Below are positions 1 to 9,793 of a DNA stretch of 64,000 nt, piece by piece; the first letter of the stretch is position 1; every line of letters starts with the position of its first letter. This DNA is from Brachionus manjavacas. Taxonomy: Eukaryota; Rotifera; Eurotatoria; Ploima; Brachionidae. Made by a program: the position numbers and the translations under genes. Under the pieces are notes generated by a model. The model ran no database searches, was not told the origin of the DNA, and was given only the letters and a program-made list of their open reading frames with translations. The stretch is from positions 975,501 through 1,039,500 of the forward strand of contig JAHQIY010000005.1 of assembly GCA_019054805.1 (NCBI GenBank). The letters run 5' to 3'.

Positions 1-946
1 TTGAATTTTATTATTCAAAACCAATACAAAACAAGTTGTTTTATATTTTGCGAACCTTTTCAAAATGATTATTTACTGACGCGTTGGCCTACAGAAGCTT
101 AGAAACGAGTTGTTTATAAGAAAGTTTACAACAAGAGTGTTTATGTTTTTTGTCAGGTCGTTAAAGTAGCCTTTTAGTGACTAAATTTATGCCATAATTT
201 AAAACTCCTCAAATCGAATTAAGTAAAATCCGTGAAAAAATAAGCCACAAATAAAGTAAACACTTTTTAGATCGAAACTGAGGGGTTTTCAATTTTTAAA
301 ACTATTGAGGCTAATTAAATACTTCAACGATAAACCAAAAACTAACACAAACTATTTTATGGTTTTTATTTACTTTAAAATGAGCATTTTGCTGAATAGT
401 TATCCAAGAGTTATTTTCCATCACTAAATCTAAGCTATGTCATTTAATTTTTTTTTTAATAAAAATTTAAAACTCGATTTATGGTATTTTGTAGCTTTGT
501 AAATGGGAGTGTCAAAAAGACAATTTTTTATTTTTTATAAGAGAAATTTAATGATTTAAATTTTAGACAAGAAAAACATTATCATTTGGGAATTCGATGC
601 TCACATTTAATCAGCAAATGTTTTTGATAATTTTGTACTCAAAAATAATGACAATCAATGGCTTTGAAAAATTACTTCTAGCATTAGATCGATGATGTAA
701 CAAAATTACTATAAAAATAAAATAATTGCCATGGCAACCAGGTTGATTTTTTATTTTAATAAAAATTAATATTTTTTATATATCAAGAAGGAGCCTTTTA
801 GGTTTAGTTTTCTGAAATTATTTTTATTCCCTTAGTTTGAAAAAAAACTAAAAGAACTACATTATGTAACTTTTTAATTCTAAAAATTTTAGATTTTAAT
901 GTGCTTTGAGTTGTTTGGGAAATAATTATTTTTCGTAGCTTTAATC
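1..946. other. Intergenic, upstream of SPATA6
   Basis: AT-rich non-coding DNA without an ORF or repeat that I can recognise. It must contain the promoter of the SPATA6-like gene that starts at 947, but I see no convincing TATA box or other element. Confidence 0.5.
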
Positions 947-2496
947 ATGGAAAAACTTTCATTACATGCTTATAAATGCATAGTTGAGCTCTCTTTACAC
1001 GAATTGACTGCACCCGGAGTCCGCTTGGCCAACAAAGACGATTTATATGTAAATGTGTGTCTTTTGGGCCAACAAAGGCGGACCCGACTGGTGCAGCCAA
1101 TTTTTCCACTCAAATTCTCGGCTCATTTGACCTTTGAAAAGACATTCAAGTACGCTAGAGACCAGGAAGACGTGGTCAATTTTTTGGACGATCTAAATGT
1201 GTTAATAGAACTGATCCAATTGAGCAGAACCAACAATAATGAAGTCTTGGCTTGGTACGAGTCCAATGCGAGACAATTTCTGTATCCTGATCCTGATGCT
1301 AGTCCCAATAATGACAGTCCTCAGCGGGGCGCTTTCATGACACGAAGTGATAACTTTCCAGTTGAGTTTTTAAAACCTATTTAAATTAATTAGGACTTGA
1401 TTTAATTTATTTATGTAAATAGGGCAATATTTCACCACAAATAATATTTTGTACATCAATCACCATAGTTGAAACTCAGACACCATCACTTGACATTCTG
1501 CGAGAATACGAGACCCGGTTTGTCCCGGAGCCCGTTTTGGAAAAAGATTCAAAAAAGGTGAGAAAATCTCGCCGAAAATGCAAAAATTCAGAATTTGTTG
1601 GTCGCGAAAATTTTGCCAGTCACACAATCTCGTCGGCCATAAAAGCCGACTACACTCTTCCAGATGTAAGACAAAAACTCGAAGAGTTAAACCGATCTGT
1701 ACAAAAGACAAAAATAGTGAAAACAGCGCAGGGTGTAAAATCGGCCAATATATTCCGAAGCAGATCATTCAGGCCGTTTGTTGTGCGAAGAGCTGATGAA
1801 ACTAGCATCCTACGCAAGCCAGAGTCACATGACGTTTTGCATGATGGTCTGGTTTTGACTAGAAAAAGTCCCAAGAGAATTTATGAAGCCAAAAAGTCTA
1901 GATCTCGGCCAACATCGAGATCTGCATCTGTTCAGTCAAGAATGACCAGATCACTGAGCCCCATAAGTTTCAACAGAAGTTTAAACGAAAATCTGGCCAT
2001 AGAAAATTATAGACCATCGAGCAGAAAATCAAGTCAACACTTGCCAGAGTCAAGAAATGAAAATTTGGATCATTCACACCTAAGCTTTAAGAACAACTGC
2101 GAAGTATGTTTGGATCAAGACATCAGGAATCAAATTCAAGCTAGAGCAAATCGTTTGAATTCTGATTCACTTTTTTCAAGAGCTAGATCACCTTTTAATG
2201 AAACAACTAGACTTAGCTCAAACGATTTGGCTAGAGCTTCTTTTTTAGAACAGTACGAGAAAAAGCCTTTCAAAGAAGCTCACGATGCTGCCCAAAGATT
2301 GATTGGTAAAGAAAGAACCGGCTTTAAATATCCCAAAAATGAAGCCATGTCGAACTATTCACCCCCTTCTAACAAAACAGATTGGCAATATTCTAGATAC
2401 TATCCATGGTTGTTTAACTATACCGAGTATCTTAGAAATTTGGAAGAAGAATTGTATTTTTTGAAGCAACGAAGTAAAAATTTGAGAGTTTATTAA
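947..2496 (+). CDS. SPATA6: SPATA6-like protein (two exons: 947-1360, 1423-2496)
   Basis: Likely orthologue of spermatogenesis-associated protein 6, which in mammals is needed to build the sperm head-tail connecting piece. Exon 1 encodes the N-terminal C2-like domain, with family signatures LHELTAPGVRL, YVNVCLLGQ, a FEKTF segment and FELIQL-like VLIELIQLS. The first ORF runs into a stop at 1382, but a 62-nt GT-AG intron (1361-1422) restores the family segment at the junction: the exon 2 start aligns with the GIxPxLEFSTTxVI stretch of vertebrate SPATA6. Exon 2 is basic and Ser/Arg-rich, with a LEELNRS motif followed by RPFVVRRAD, which matches the vertebrate PPFVIRHVD region. The joined protein is about 495 residues, close to the vertebrate ~488. 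AATAAA lies at 2573-2578, 77 nt after the stop. The intron is my prediction. Confidence 0.85.
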
Positions 2497-4922
2497 TTGG
2501 CCAAGAGCAAGGTTCTAATTTAGAATTAGCTTTGATTTTATTATTTGGCGATAGAAGTTTATATTTTTTTTAAATAAAATTCTTAGAAAATTTTTTGCAT
2601 TAACAAAGTTAAATTTTAGATAAATTTTAATTTTGACTTTTCTTTGACTTGAATTATATTTTGAATTTTAACACTCAAAGACCGAGGAGGTTTCCACCTT
2701 TATTATTTTTTTTGTATGAAAATAAAAAAATTTGGTAACAAACAATAAATTTTGATATTTTCTTGAATTGAGATTTAAATATTTTAGAAAATTAAATTTA
2801 CAAATTGCAAAATAATTACCAATTAAATAAAAATTTTCATTTTTTGTTCGATTATCAATGTTTTCTTTAAAATAAAATAAATTTTTATTTTGTTAATCTA
2901 TTGAAACATATTTTGTGTCATGTTGTTTTGCTATCAAAGTTTATAAAGTTTAATTTATTAAATTTAAATAATAAAAAAGAATTTTAGTTCTGGAATAAAA
3001 ATTAACAATTCCTTCCTTAAGTCTGGTAAATGTGGGTAAAAATAGCTCCAGAATGGAATGCATCTAAATAAAAAGAATAAACATCTTTTTTGTATAAATT
3101 AATCAAGCCACATTCGATAATTGATTTTCCTAAAATTAATAAAAAAAATAATTATTCTATACTAAAAATTGAATATTCTACAACAAATAAGCAACTTTTT
3201 AGCAATTAAAAATTCTTATATTTTAGACATTTATAGATAGAGCCTTATCAGTAAAAAATATTTAATTATGCATAACAAGAAAGTATGAATTATAAAAAAA
3301 GCATGATACGATGCAGCGCCTCATTCGCCTTGTAAGGTTCCAGTTATGGTATGAGTTTTGGTAGCGACCATTAGGGCTATAATTTTTTTAAAAATGCCTC
3401 CCGTAGATTCAATTTTTAGGCTTGATTAGTTTTCGCTCTTCTTTAAAAACCCTATTAATTTCAAAAAAAAATTTTAAAGTCAACTAAAACATATATTATT
3501 TTGAAAATTTTTTTTTTGAAGGTTACACATTTTTTTAGTTTTTAAACCTAAATGTATTCATTTATGGCATAATTTATTTTTTATTAATTTTTTCTTAGAA
3601 ATTGCTTTAAACCATGTCTAATTTAATACAAAAAAATTGTATTTTTTACTGTAAAATACATAAATGCATATATTTGTGAAAAATAACAAATTTTTTATTT
3701 AAATTTTTATCAAATTTTTAAGTTAAAATTTTTTAATTTATTTCTTATAAAATATTTTTACAAATATTAGTTTATATCAAATGATATTAGCTGATACAAA
3801 CTAATATGATTAAGGGACAAAAAAATAATCCTAACTGATATCAGCTGATAGCTATTATCATTTTGTGATTGAAATTTACTTTAGAGATTAATAAAAGTAT
3901 AATAGCTACGAAAACAATTCAAATTCAGCGAGTCAAATTGACTTTAGTTTAATTTTTAATCCCTTTATTTACTTTATTTAGTATAATGTGAGCATTGTCA
4001 TCGAAAAAAGAAAAAAATTAGATTAAAAACTTTTTCTTATGAAATTTTTTAAATGAATAAATTTTTACTGAATAAAACTTAATTTAAAAGTTAATTTTAT
4101 TGTTATAAATAAAAATTTGAGTCTAATATTTTGTGTATTTTTTTAATAATTCAAACTAATTTGAAATGACTGTAAGAGCACTATTCGAGAGTAGCAGTGG
4201 TTGTTTTGCCAAATTGATCAATTCATATTCAAATTCTTGTAGGCAAAAGAGCCTCGACAAATTTCTACAATACTTTTGAGGGGGGATTGTCTGATCTTAT
4301 TCGATTATTACATGCCACAATTGGCGAGTGTCGTGTTGATGATTAAGTGTCTTTGGTTATAAGGACTGTAAACAGAGGTAGTGATGTTCTCGTAGCTGGA
4401 CTAATAGCTAATGCTGGATCGCGTTTTACGGTTCGAAGCAACTGCCCATTAAATATCAATTATTGAAAGAATATTTAAATTAAATACCACTGGTCATGGA
4501 TTTCAAAATTACCATGCCAACAAACAAACTCTTATTAGAAATCTTACTTAGAAATACAAAAAAATTAAAAAAAAATCAATTTAATTAAATGTAATTTAGT
4601 GATCAAACAACTAAATTTTAAAATTTTTTGTTCAGTATTTTTCATTTTTTTGTTCACAACGGATTTACTTTATAAATTAATTATTAAATTAATTAATAAA
4701 TTAATTATTAAATTAACTAATAAATTAACTATTAAATTTATTAATAAATTAATTCCACATTTAAATAAATCTAAACAATTTTTTCACTGTGTATATTTTA
4801 AAAATGTATTTTTGAGTAAAAAATAATAATTTAAATATTAATTAAAAAATATTATCATGTTTTTTTTATATAATCAAAATAAAAAAAGATGCAAATAATG
4901 CTTTAATAAATTAAAAAATTCT
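2497..4922. other. Intergenic, convergent gene ends
   Basis: AT-rich DNA between the 3' ends of SPATA6 and the four-repeat gene. A patch of ordinary base composition at about 4170-4450 may be an old transposon remnant, but I find no readable domain. A TAAATTAATTAT-type simple repeat occupies 4675-4755. Confidence 0.45.
4675..4755. repeat. AT-only simple repeat (TTAATTAATAAA type)
   Basis: Imperfect tandem repetition of AAATTAATTAAT/AAATTAACTAAT-like units. It creates a spurious ORF of Ile/Asn/Lys/Leu repeats that should not be read as a gene. Confidence 0.7.
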
Positions 4923-6353
4923 CTAATTTTCAAAAAACCATGTATGCAAATCAACAGGATAATGATTGTTTTTATCACTATAAAACTTTTGACTGACATC
5001 AGCACTACATAGCAATTTAAAACCCCTTCTTTCCAAATTGCTCAAAATGAGAGTCATCATTGCACATGTGTAAACTTTGTCAGACCCAAAAGTTGAAAAT
5101 GGGTTTCCATTAAGTTTAATTTGGTATGATCCATAGTAATCTGTTTCGTTTTGTATTCCTTTATGCCATCCATATAAAACAGCTTCCTTCACATCACTCG
5201 CAAGACTTAAGTCTCCATTTATAAGACGGATCTTGTCTGATTCATTTAAGCTTAGACAGAAATTAACCAAACTTTTAGGCTCAATTGGTTTGGTACGGAA
5301 AAAAAATGTACTTTTGTTGGTCACATGCTTAGTCAAATCACAAGTTGCGTACAAATTCCAGCCATATCGGGCAAAAAGATTAAACAAGTTGTTTAATAAA
5401 AGTCTTGATTCAACAGCTTCAGATGCATGGCTGTCCCATGGGTTGCCAGATAGCTTAAATTCCAACGAATAGTCAATCATAGATTCTCTTTGTATTCCCC
5501 TTGGCCATAAGGTGTGTATCCCATAGCTCTGGTTTGATATCAAAGCATTTAAATCTTGGTCACTTTGGTGCAATCTTATCCTGTCGGATTTGTTCAAAGT
5601 TAGAGCAAAGAAACGAGTATTTTCCATGTCCATTTTGGTGATTTGATCTGGCGCATACCTGAAATAAAGAGCATTGAGGCTGGACTGTCTCTTGCCGGAG
5701 TCTATGGCTGCCACGAACAACCAACCATTTTTAAATAAATTTTTCATTATTTCTAAAACCAAGACAGGAATATTGTACGAATCAGAGCTATCACGTGACC
5801 AATCGGTCCACGGGTTTCCGTTGAGCTTAATTTCATAGCTGAGACCAAACATTCGCTCACGCTGAATACCTTTAGGCCACCCATTGAGAACACAATTTTT
5901 AATCATTTCATACAAATTCTCTGGACTTAGGATACGAATTTTATCACTTGAATTTAGACTAAGACAAATGACAGAGGTATCGACAGGCTCCAATTTTTGA
6001 AAAAATAACACGTCTGTCTCAGAGCTATTACGTTCCAAGTCGGTTGTAGCTTTTAAATGCCAGCCGATTTGGTAATATGACTTAATTAGGGAGCAAAGAA
6101 AATATTTAACCTCTAAATCATCTTCACCATAATTGTACCAAGGTGAGCCTTTTAGCTTAAATTCAACAAAGCCAACTTGGTGATTTTCATCTTGAATTGA
6201 CCAAGTTGAATTCAAAACATGCTTGGTTGCTTGTTTAACTTCGTCAGGTGCAAGAATGAGCCTGAATCGATCCGAGCCAGACATTTGTACAGAAAAGTAA
6301 CATAGTCTCAGTTGATCCTGGTTTAATAAGTTTACTGTAGGTGTATTTCCCAT
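4923..6353 (-). CDS. Unnamed protein with four tandem ~115-residue repeats
   Basis: Single-exon ORF of 476 residues starting at a real ATG. It consists of four diverged copies of one module, at about residues 15-120, 121-240, 241-360 and 361-476. Each copy opens with a hydrophobic strand and a [LV]xx[ST]xSDRxRL motif. A Trp followed by a GIQxE motif comes next, then FKLxGxPW or IKLNGNPW, a helix rich in Leu, a GW or GF turn with a following D, and a final FF or YF. The first copy is the most diverged and lacks GIQxE. There is no signal peptide or membrane segment. I recall similar modules in unannotated proteins of other protists, fungi and small invertebrates, but no function. Repetition of conserved W, P and G residues suggests a compact domain, perhaps for ligand or protein binding; that is inference. 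Confidence 0.75.
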   Translation of the reverse strand: MGNTPTVNLLNQDQLRLCYFSVQMSGSDRFRLILAPDEVKQATKHVLNSTWSIQDENHQVGFVEFKLKGSPWYNYGEDDLEVKYFLCSLIKSYYQIGWHLKATTDLERNSSETDVLFFQKLEPVDTSVICLSLNSSDKIRILSPENLYEMIKNCVLNGWPKGIQRERMFGLSYEIKLNGNPWTDWSRDSSDSYNIPVLVLEIMKNLFKNGWLFVAAIDSGKRQSSLNALYFRYAPDQITKMDMENTRFFALTLNKSDRIRLHQSDQDLNALISNQSYGIHTLWPRGIQRESMIDYSLEFKLSGNPWDSHASEAVESRLLLNNLFNLFARYGWNLYATCDLTKHVTNKSTFFFRTKPIEPKSLVNFCLSLNESDKIRLINGDLSLASDVKEAVLYGWHKGIQNETDYYGSYQIKLNGNPFSTFGSDKVYTCAMMTLILSNLERRGFKLLCSADVSQKFYSDKNNHYPVDLHTWFFEN

Positions 6354-7184
6354 TTTTGTTCTAAATTTTTTTTTTTAAATATAAAAAACCAAAAAATTTC
6401 ATTTTTATTTAAAGCAAATTTGGAAATTTGGAAATTTGGAAATTTTCATTGATTGACTTAGTCAGAAATTTAGAAATTCATTCAAATTAGATATTGCATC
6501 TTTTTTTTCAATAATTACGTTCATTTATTTTTTAATCATTTAATTTGTCAAATATAAAATATTCTAAAAAGAAATACAAATTACGTTGTTTTATAAATGA
6601 TAATTAGCATTTTTTATTATAAAAACAAGTCTAGATAAATTTTTAAAAATTACACAATTAATTTGTTTTTGTTGTAGTGAGTTTTAAAAAAAACTTTTTT
6701 TAATAAAATATAAAATTCAAAAACAAAAATATACTTAGCCCTGAACAAAGAAAGTATGCTAATAAAATAATATAATAAAATATATTTAGTCCTGTTATCT
6801 ATGTTTTTTATTCAATTTTACCTAGGATTACGATTTTATCCGTTTTTCACACAACAAAATTTAAAATTAAATAATTCAATTCAAAATTTATTAAACGATT
6901 TGTCAAATTTATTGTCAAAATTTAGATTTTTCATTTTTCATTTCATTTTTAAGGTGATCAACGCTGATACCTGATATATGTTTTCAACAAAAAGGAATTA
7001 TTTTTACTATTTTAAATATGTGATCATAGACATGTTTTGGTGATCAAACAATTTATTGAAATAAAATCTTTTAAGAGAAAATATTAACATATTAATCGAG
7101 TCATTGAAAAAAAAACTAATTGTATAATCTACCTATATGTACTGTGGTGCTTTGACAAAAATCAAAGGGTTTTTACCGTTTTTA
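6354..7184. other. Intergenic, AT-rich
   Basis: Presumed promoter side of the four-repeat gene. A small three-copy tandem of the 8-mer TTTGGAAA lies at 6419-6444. Nothing else was recognised. Confidence 0.4.
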
Positions 7185-8335
7185 GAAATTTAGCAATAAT
7201 TTTCAAAAAAAACTTGTAAAAATAAAAAGGCCAAAAAAAAAGCCAATTTCCAAGCAATTTCTTAGAATTTTCGGAAAATTTCATAAAAAAAAATTTACAT
7301 TTTTTTTCATAAATTTACGTAAAATCCGAATTTTTTAATTATAAAATTTTGTAACACCTAAAATTGTAAATCATACAGTCGAGTCTTGCTATATTGATGC
7401 TGATTTATTTATTTGTTTTATTTATTTTTTTCCTGTACCGAGCTAGGGCTCCTTCAGAATGAATTAAAAAAATCAAAATGAAAATAAAAAATAAAATTAA
7501 AGTTAATAAAATGAGATAAAAAAATCAAAATAAAGTAAATAAGCTAAAAAAAAAGTTTAGAAGACATAGAATGTTACATGTGGTAAATGTTTACATAGTT
7601 CAGGTTTCAGGAAAAAAAGGAGGAAATAGTAAGGTAGCAATTACACAATGGAGTTGGATATTCAATATATCTCGATTCGAAACCTTCTTTGTATTCCTCC
7701 ACCAGTCTTACAACCAATGGAATAAAATGACTCAGTCCTGTCCCAACATATCTCTCACTCAACTCAAAAAGCCGATTTGAGACTGTTAGTAATTTAAGTT
7801 TATTAAAAGCTTGATGATGCACGATGTTGGAGGGAGTATCATATTTTAATTTAAGGATAGATCTTACTGCTGAATTCTGAATTGCTTGTAGTTTTTTAAT
7901 ATTATTTTCTGAAAATGAATTCAAGCAAGGAAAAGAATATTTCCTTCCCATCCTTTAAAATGCAAATTTGATTAATACGATATTGGTTAATACGATGTCC
8001 ATTTAATGATTTCCGCCTAAACACATCGTATTATCCAGACTCGACTGTACATAAATCATTTAAAAAAGGTATTATTAAAAAAATTTTGACTCAAAACAAA
8101 ATTAACTAATTTTTTAGGTTATTCCAATTGTGATTCAAATTAATGGAGACTGGTCAAATCATTAATTTTTTCCATTTAAAATAATCTGGTTTATTAAAAT
8201 AAAAATTTCTACTGTAATTTACCATTAAAATTTACGTAAAAAGATGTAAATTTTTTCTTTGAAAGTTTTTTGAAATTTTTCAAAAATATTAAGAAATTGC
8301 TTGGAAATTGGCTTTTTTTTCGCCCTTTTGATAGA
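7185..8335. repeat. Inverted-repeat pair flanking a retrotransposon tail
   Basis: A stretch at about 7190-7318 recurs in inverted orientation at about 8216-8335. The best shared core is AAGCCAATTTCCAAGCAATT (about 7238 on +, about 8310 on -), followed by matching A/T runs, TTTACAT and TTACGTAAA. The arms are about 75-85% alike by eye. This looks like the two ends of a miniature inverted-repeat element into which the retrotransposon tail at 7432-7951 inserted. I could not fix the exact ends or a target-site duplication. Confidence 0.5.
7432..7951 (-). mobile_element. 5'-truncated non-LTR retrotransposon tail (young copy)
   Basis: Reads on the minus strand. An open frame at 7607-7951 encodes the C-terminal tail of a non-LTR reverse transcriptase: SFPCLNSFSENNIKKLQAIQ, then the RSILKLKYDTPS and LLTVSNRLFELSERYVG stretches. 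The LQAIQN signature is typical of Jockey/CR1-like elements. The 3' end is marked by a CTGAAGGAGC...CTCGGTACAG motif (about 7436-7457). A nearly identical copy lies at 49404-49919 on the plus strand, and older copies end at about 11480, 14800 and 61098. It is a 5'-truncated, non-functional insertion. Confidence 0.8.
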
Positions 8336-8594
8336 CTACCTATGAGTAGATCTCGTGTAATAGAGTCTTTAATCAGTTTCTTCGAGCAGCTAGAAAAATG
8401 AGTGAAAAAAATAAAATAATACAATATCGTAATATGGAGATTTTATTTATAATTAAACAGAAATCATTTGGACTTCAGCCAGTGAGATTCCAAGAGAAGA
8501 AATTCACTCTAGTTTTATAGTAAAATTAAGTTTGGCTCAACTTAACAATTTTTTCATATAAAGATTCGTTTATTGAAATAAAAAAAAATATTTT
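8336..8594. other. Short intergenic gap with the SDR poly(A) signal
   Basis: Non-coding DNA downstream of the SDR gene. On the minus strand an AATAAA (plus-strand TTTATT at 8569-8574) lies about 20 nt after the SDR stop codon and is a likely polyadenylation signal. Confidence 0.5.
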
Positions 8595-9611
8595 TTATTT
8601 TAAATTAGTCAATTTTTCACTTAAATCCCACAATTTTTTGGCATCTGAATCATTTAAAGCGTGTGGTAACAATTTATTTGGCTTACAATCTTTAAAATAG
8701 GATCCACTTAAATCGGATAAATTTTCCTCAACAGCACAATAAATAGAAGTTTGTGCACCTTCCTCAGTATTTTTCAAAAACCATAAAGCCCATGGATACA
8801 ACAGATAAATGAAAAAATAAGCTTTCCATCCATAAACATCAGCCAAATATCGTCCTGCTTCAGAACGTATGGCACCTGGGTGCACTGAATAGGTTGTTAC
8901 ATTTGTACCCTTTAACTTTTTTGCTAGCTCTCTAGTAAACAATATAACTGCCAATTTTGAATTACAATAGGCAATTATGGGACCATAAGACTTATCCAAG
9001 TTCAAATCATCCCAGTTTATTTTTCCTATCATATAGCCAATTGATGCCACATTGACAATTCTTGAAGGAGCTGATTTTTTAATTTTTTCAAGCAGTAAAT
9101 TTGTTAACAGATAATGACCGAGATAGTTTACTCCAAACTGTAGTTCATAACCTTCTTTGGTGCTCCATTTGGGACAAACAGTAATACCAGCATTGTTTAT
9201 CAAAACATCAATTCTTTCTTCTTTTTCGTTAATTCTTGAGCAAAACTCTTTAATCGAATCAAAAGAAGCAAGATCTAAGAGCTCGATTGTCACATTTCCG
9301 TTTCCAGTCTCTTTGCGAATTTGATCAGCAGCATTGGAAGCCTTTTCCAAATTTCTACACGCCATTATCACTCTGGCTCCACGTCGAGCCATATCAAGTG
9401 CTGTCTGTTTTCCAATACCGGTGCTTGAACCGGTCACTATGACAGTTTTACCATCTAGTCGTACATTAGACTTGCATCGACCACCAGAGAAAAAAAATCT
9501 TTTTGTTAAATAAATAAAACCACCGATGGGTGTTAGACAGAATATAAAGTACGCCAGATCGTTCACTGACTTAAAGCATAATTTTGATTTTAGCTTCTTC
9601 AAGTCGAACAT
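8595..9611 (-). CDS. Retinol dehydrogenase-like short-chain dehydrogenase (RDH11-14 type)
   Basis: Classical SDR oxidoreductase of 338 residues using NAD(P)H on a carbonyl/alcohol such as a retinoid or lipid aldehyde; the substrate is inferred from family only. The Rossmann glycine motif TGSSTGIG is at residues 60-67 and NNAG at 139-142. The catalytic residues are present: Ser190 in NVASIG, and Tyr215 and Lys219 in YCNSK. The VHPGAIRSE segment matches the conserved PG motif that follows. A hydrophobic N-terminal stretch (about residues 19-36) looks like the membrane anchor of ER or mitochondrial RDHs. Length and organisation fit the RDH11-14 group (about 320-340). The gene is intronless and lies head-to-head with the WD40 gene, 182 bp apart. 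I cannot assign one vertebrate orthologue. Confidence 0.9.
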   Translation of the reverse strand: MFDLKKLKSKLCFKSVNDLAYFIFCLTPIGGFIYLTKRFFFSGGRCKSNVRLDGKTVIVTGSSTGIGKQTALDMARRGARVIMACRNLEKASNAADQIRKETGNGNVTIELLDLASFDSIKEFCSRINEKEERIDVLINNAGITVCPKWSTKEGYELQFGVNYLGHYLLTNLLLEKIKKSAPSRIVNVASIGYMIGKINWDDLNLDKSYGPIIAYCNSKLAVILFTRELAKKLKGTNVTTYSVHPGAIRSEAGRYLADVYGWKAYFFIYLLYPWALWFLKNTEEGAQTSIYCAVEENLSDLSGSYFKDCKPNKLLPHALNDSDAKKLWDLSEKLTNLK

Positions 9612-9793
9612 TTTAATTTTTACAAAACTTTAAATTAATATTCAAGTTTTTAAATCAGTTTTTTTTAATAGCAAAAGGATTTTTCTAAAATTTTTAAAAA
9701 TAGATAAAAATTCTTATCAACATTTAAAAATAAAGAAATAAGGAGCTAAATTTATAAATAAATCAAAAATCTAAATTTAAAGCTTTTTTTAAA
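9612..9793. promoter_or_regulatory. Shared divergent promoter interval (SDR / WD40 gene)
   Basis: Only 182 bp separate the start codons of the divergent SDR (-) and coiled-coil WD40 (+) genes, so both core promoters must lie here or overlap the coding starts. The interval is nearly pure A/T, with several TATAAA-like words (for example about 9751), so no single box stands out. Confidence 0.45.

Noticed and set aside
1537-2496. Stand-alone 319-residue ORF
   Set aside because: It begins at a TTG and is the open end of SPATA6 exon 2, which continues upstream to the acceptor at 1421-1422.
4599-4826. 75-codon ORF on the plus strand
   Set aside because: Made of repeated INKLIIKL units encoded by an AT-only simple repeat; no domain and no support.
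5233-5472. Plus-strand ORF inside the four-repeat gene
   Set aside because: Antisense shadow of the clearly repeated minus-strand protein.
8209-8424. Minus-strand ORF of 71 codons
   Set aside because: Falls on an arm of the inverted repeat and is Lys/Phe-rich low complexity.
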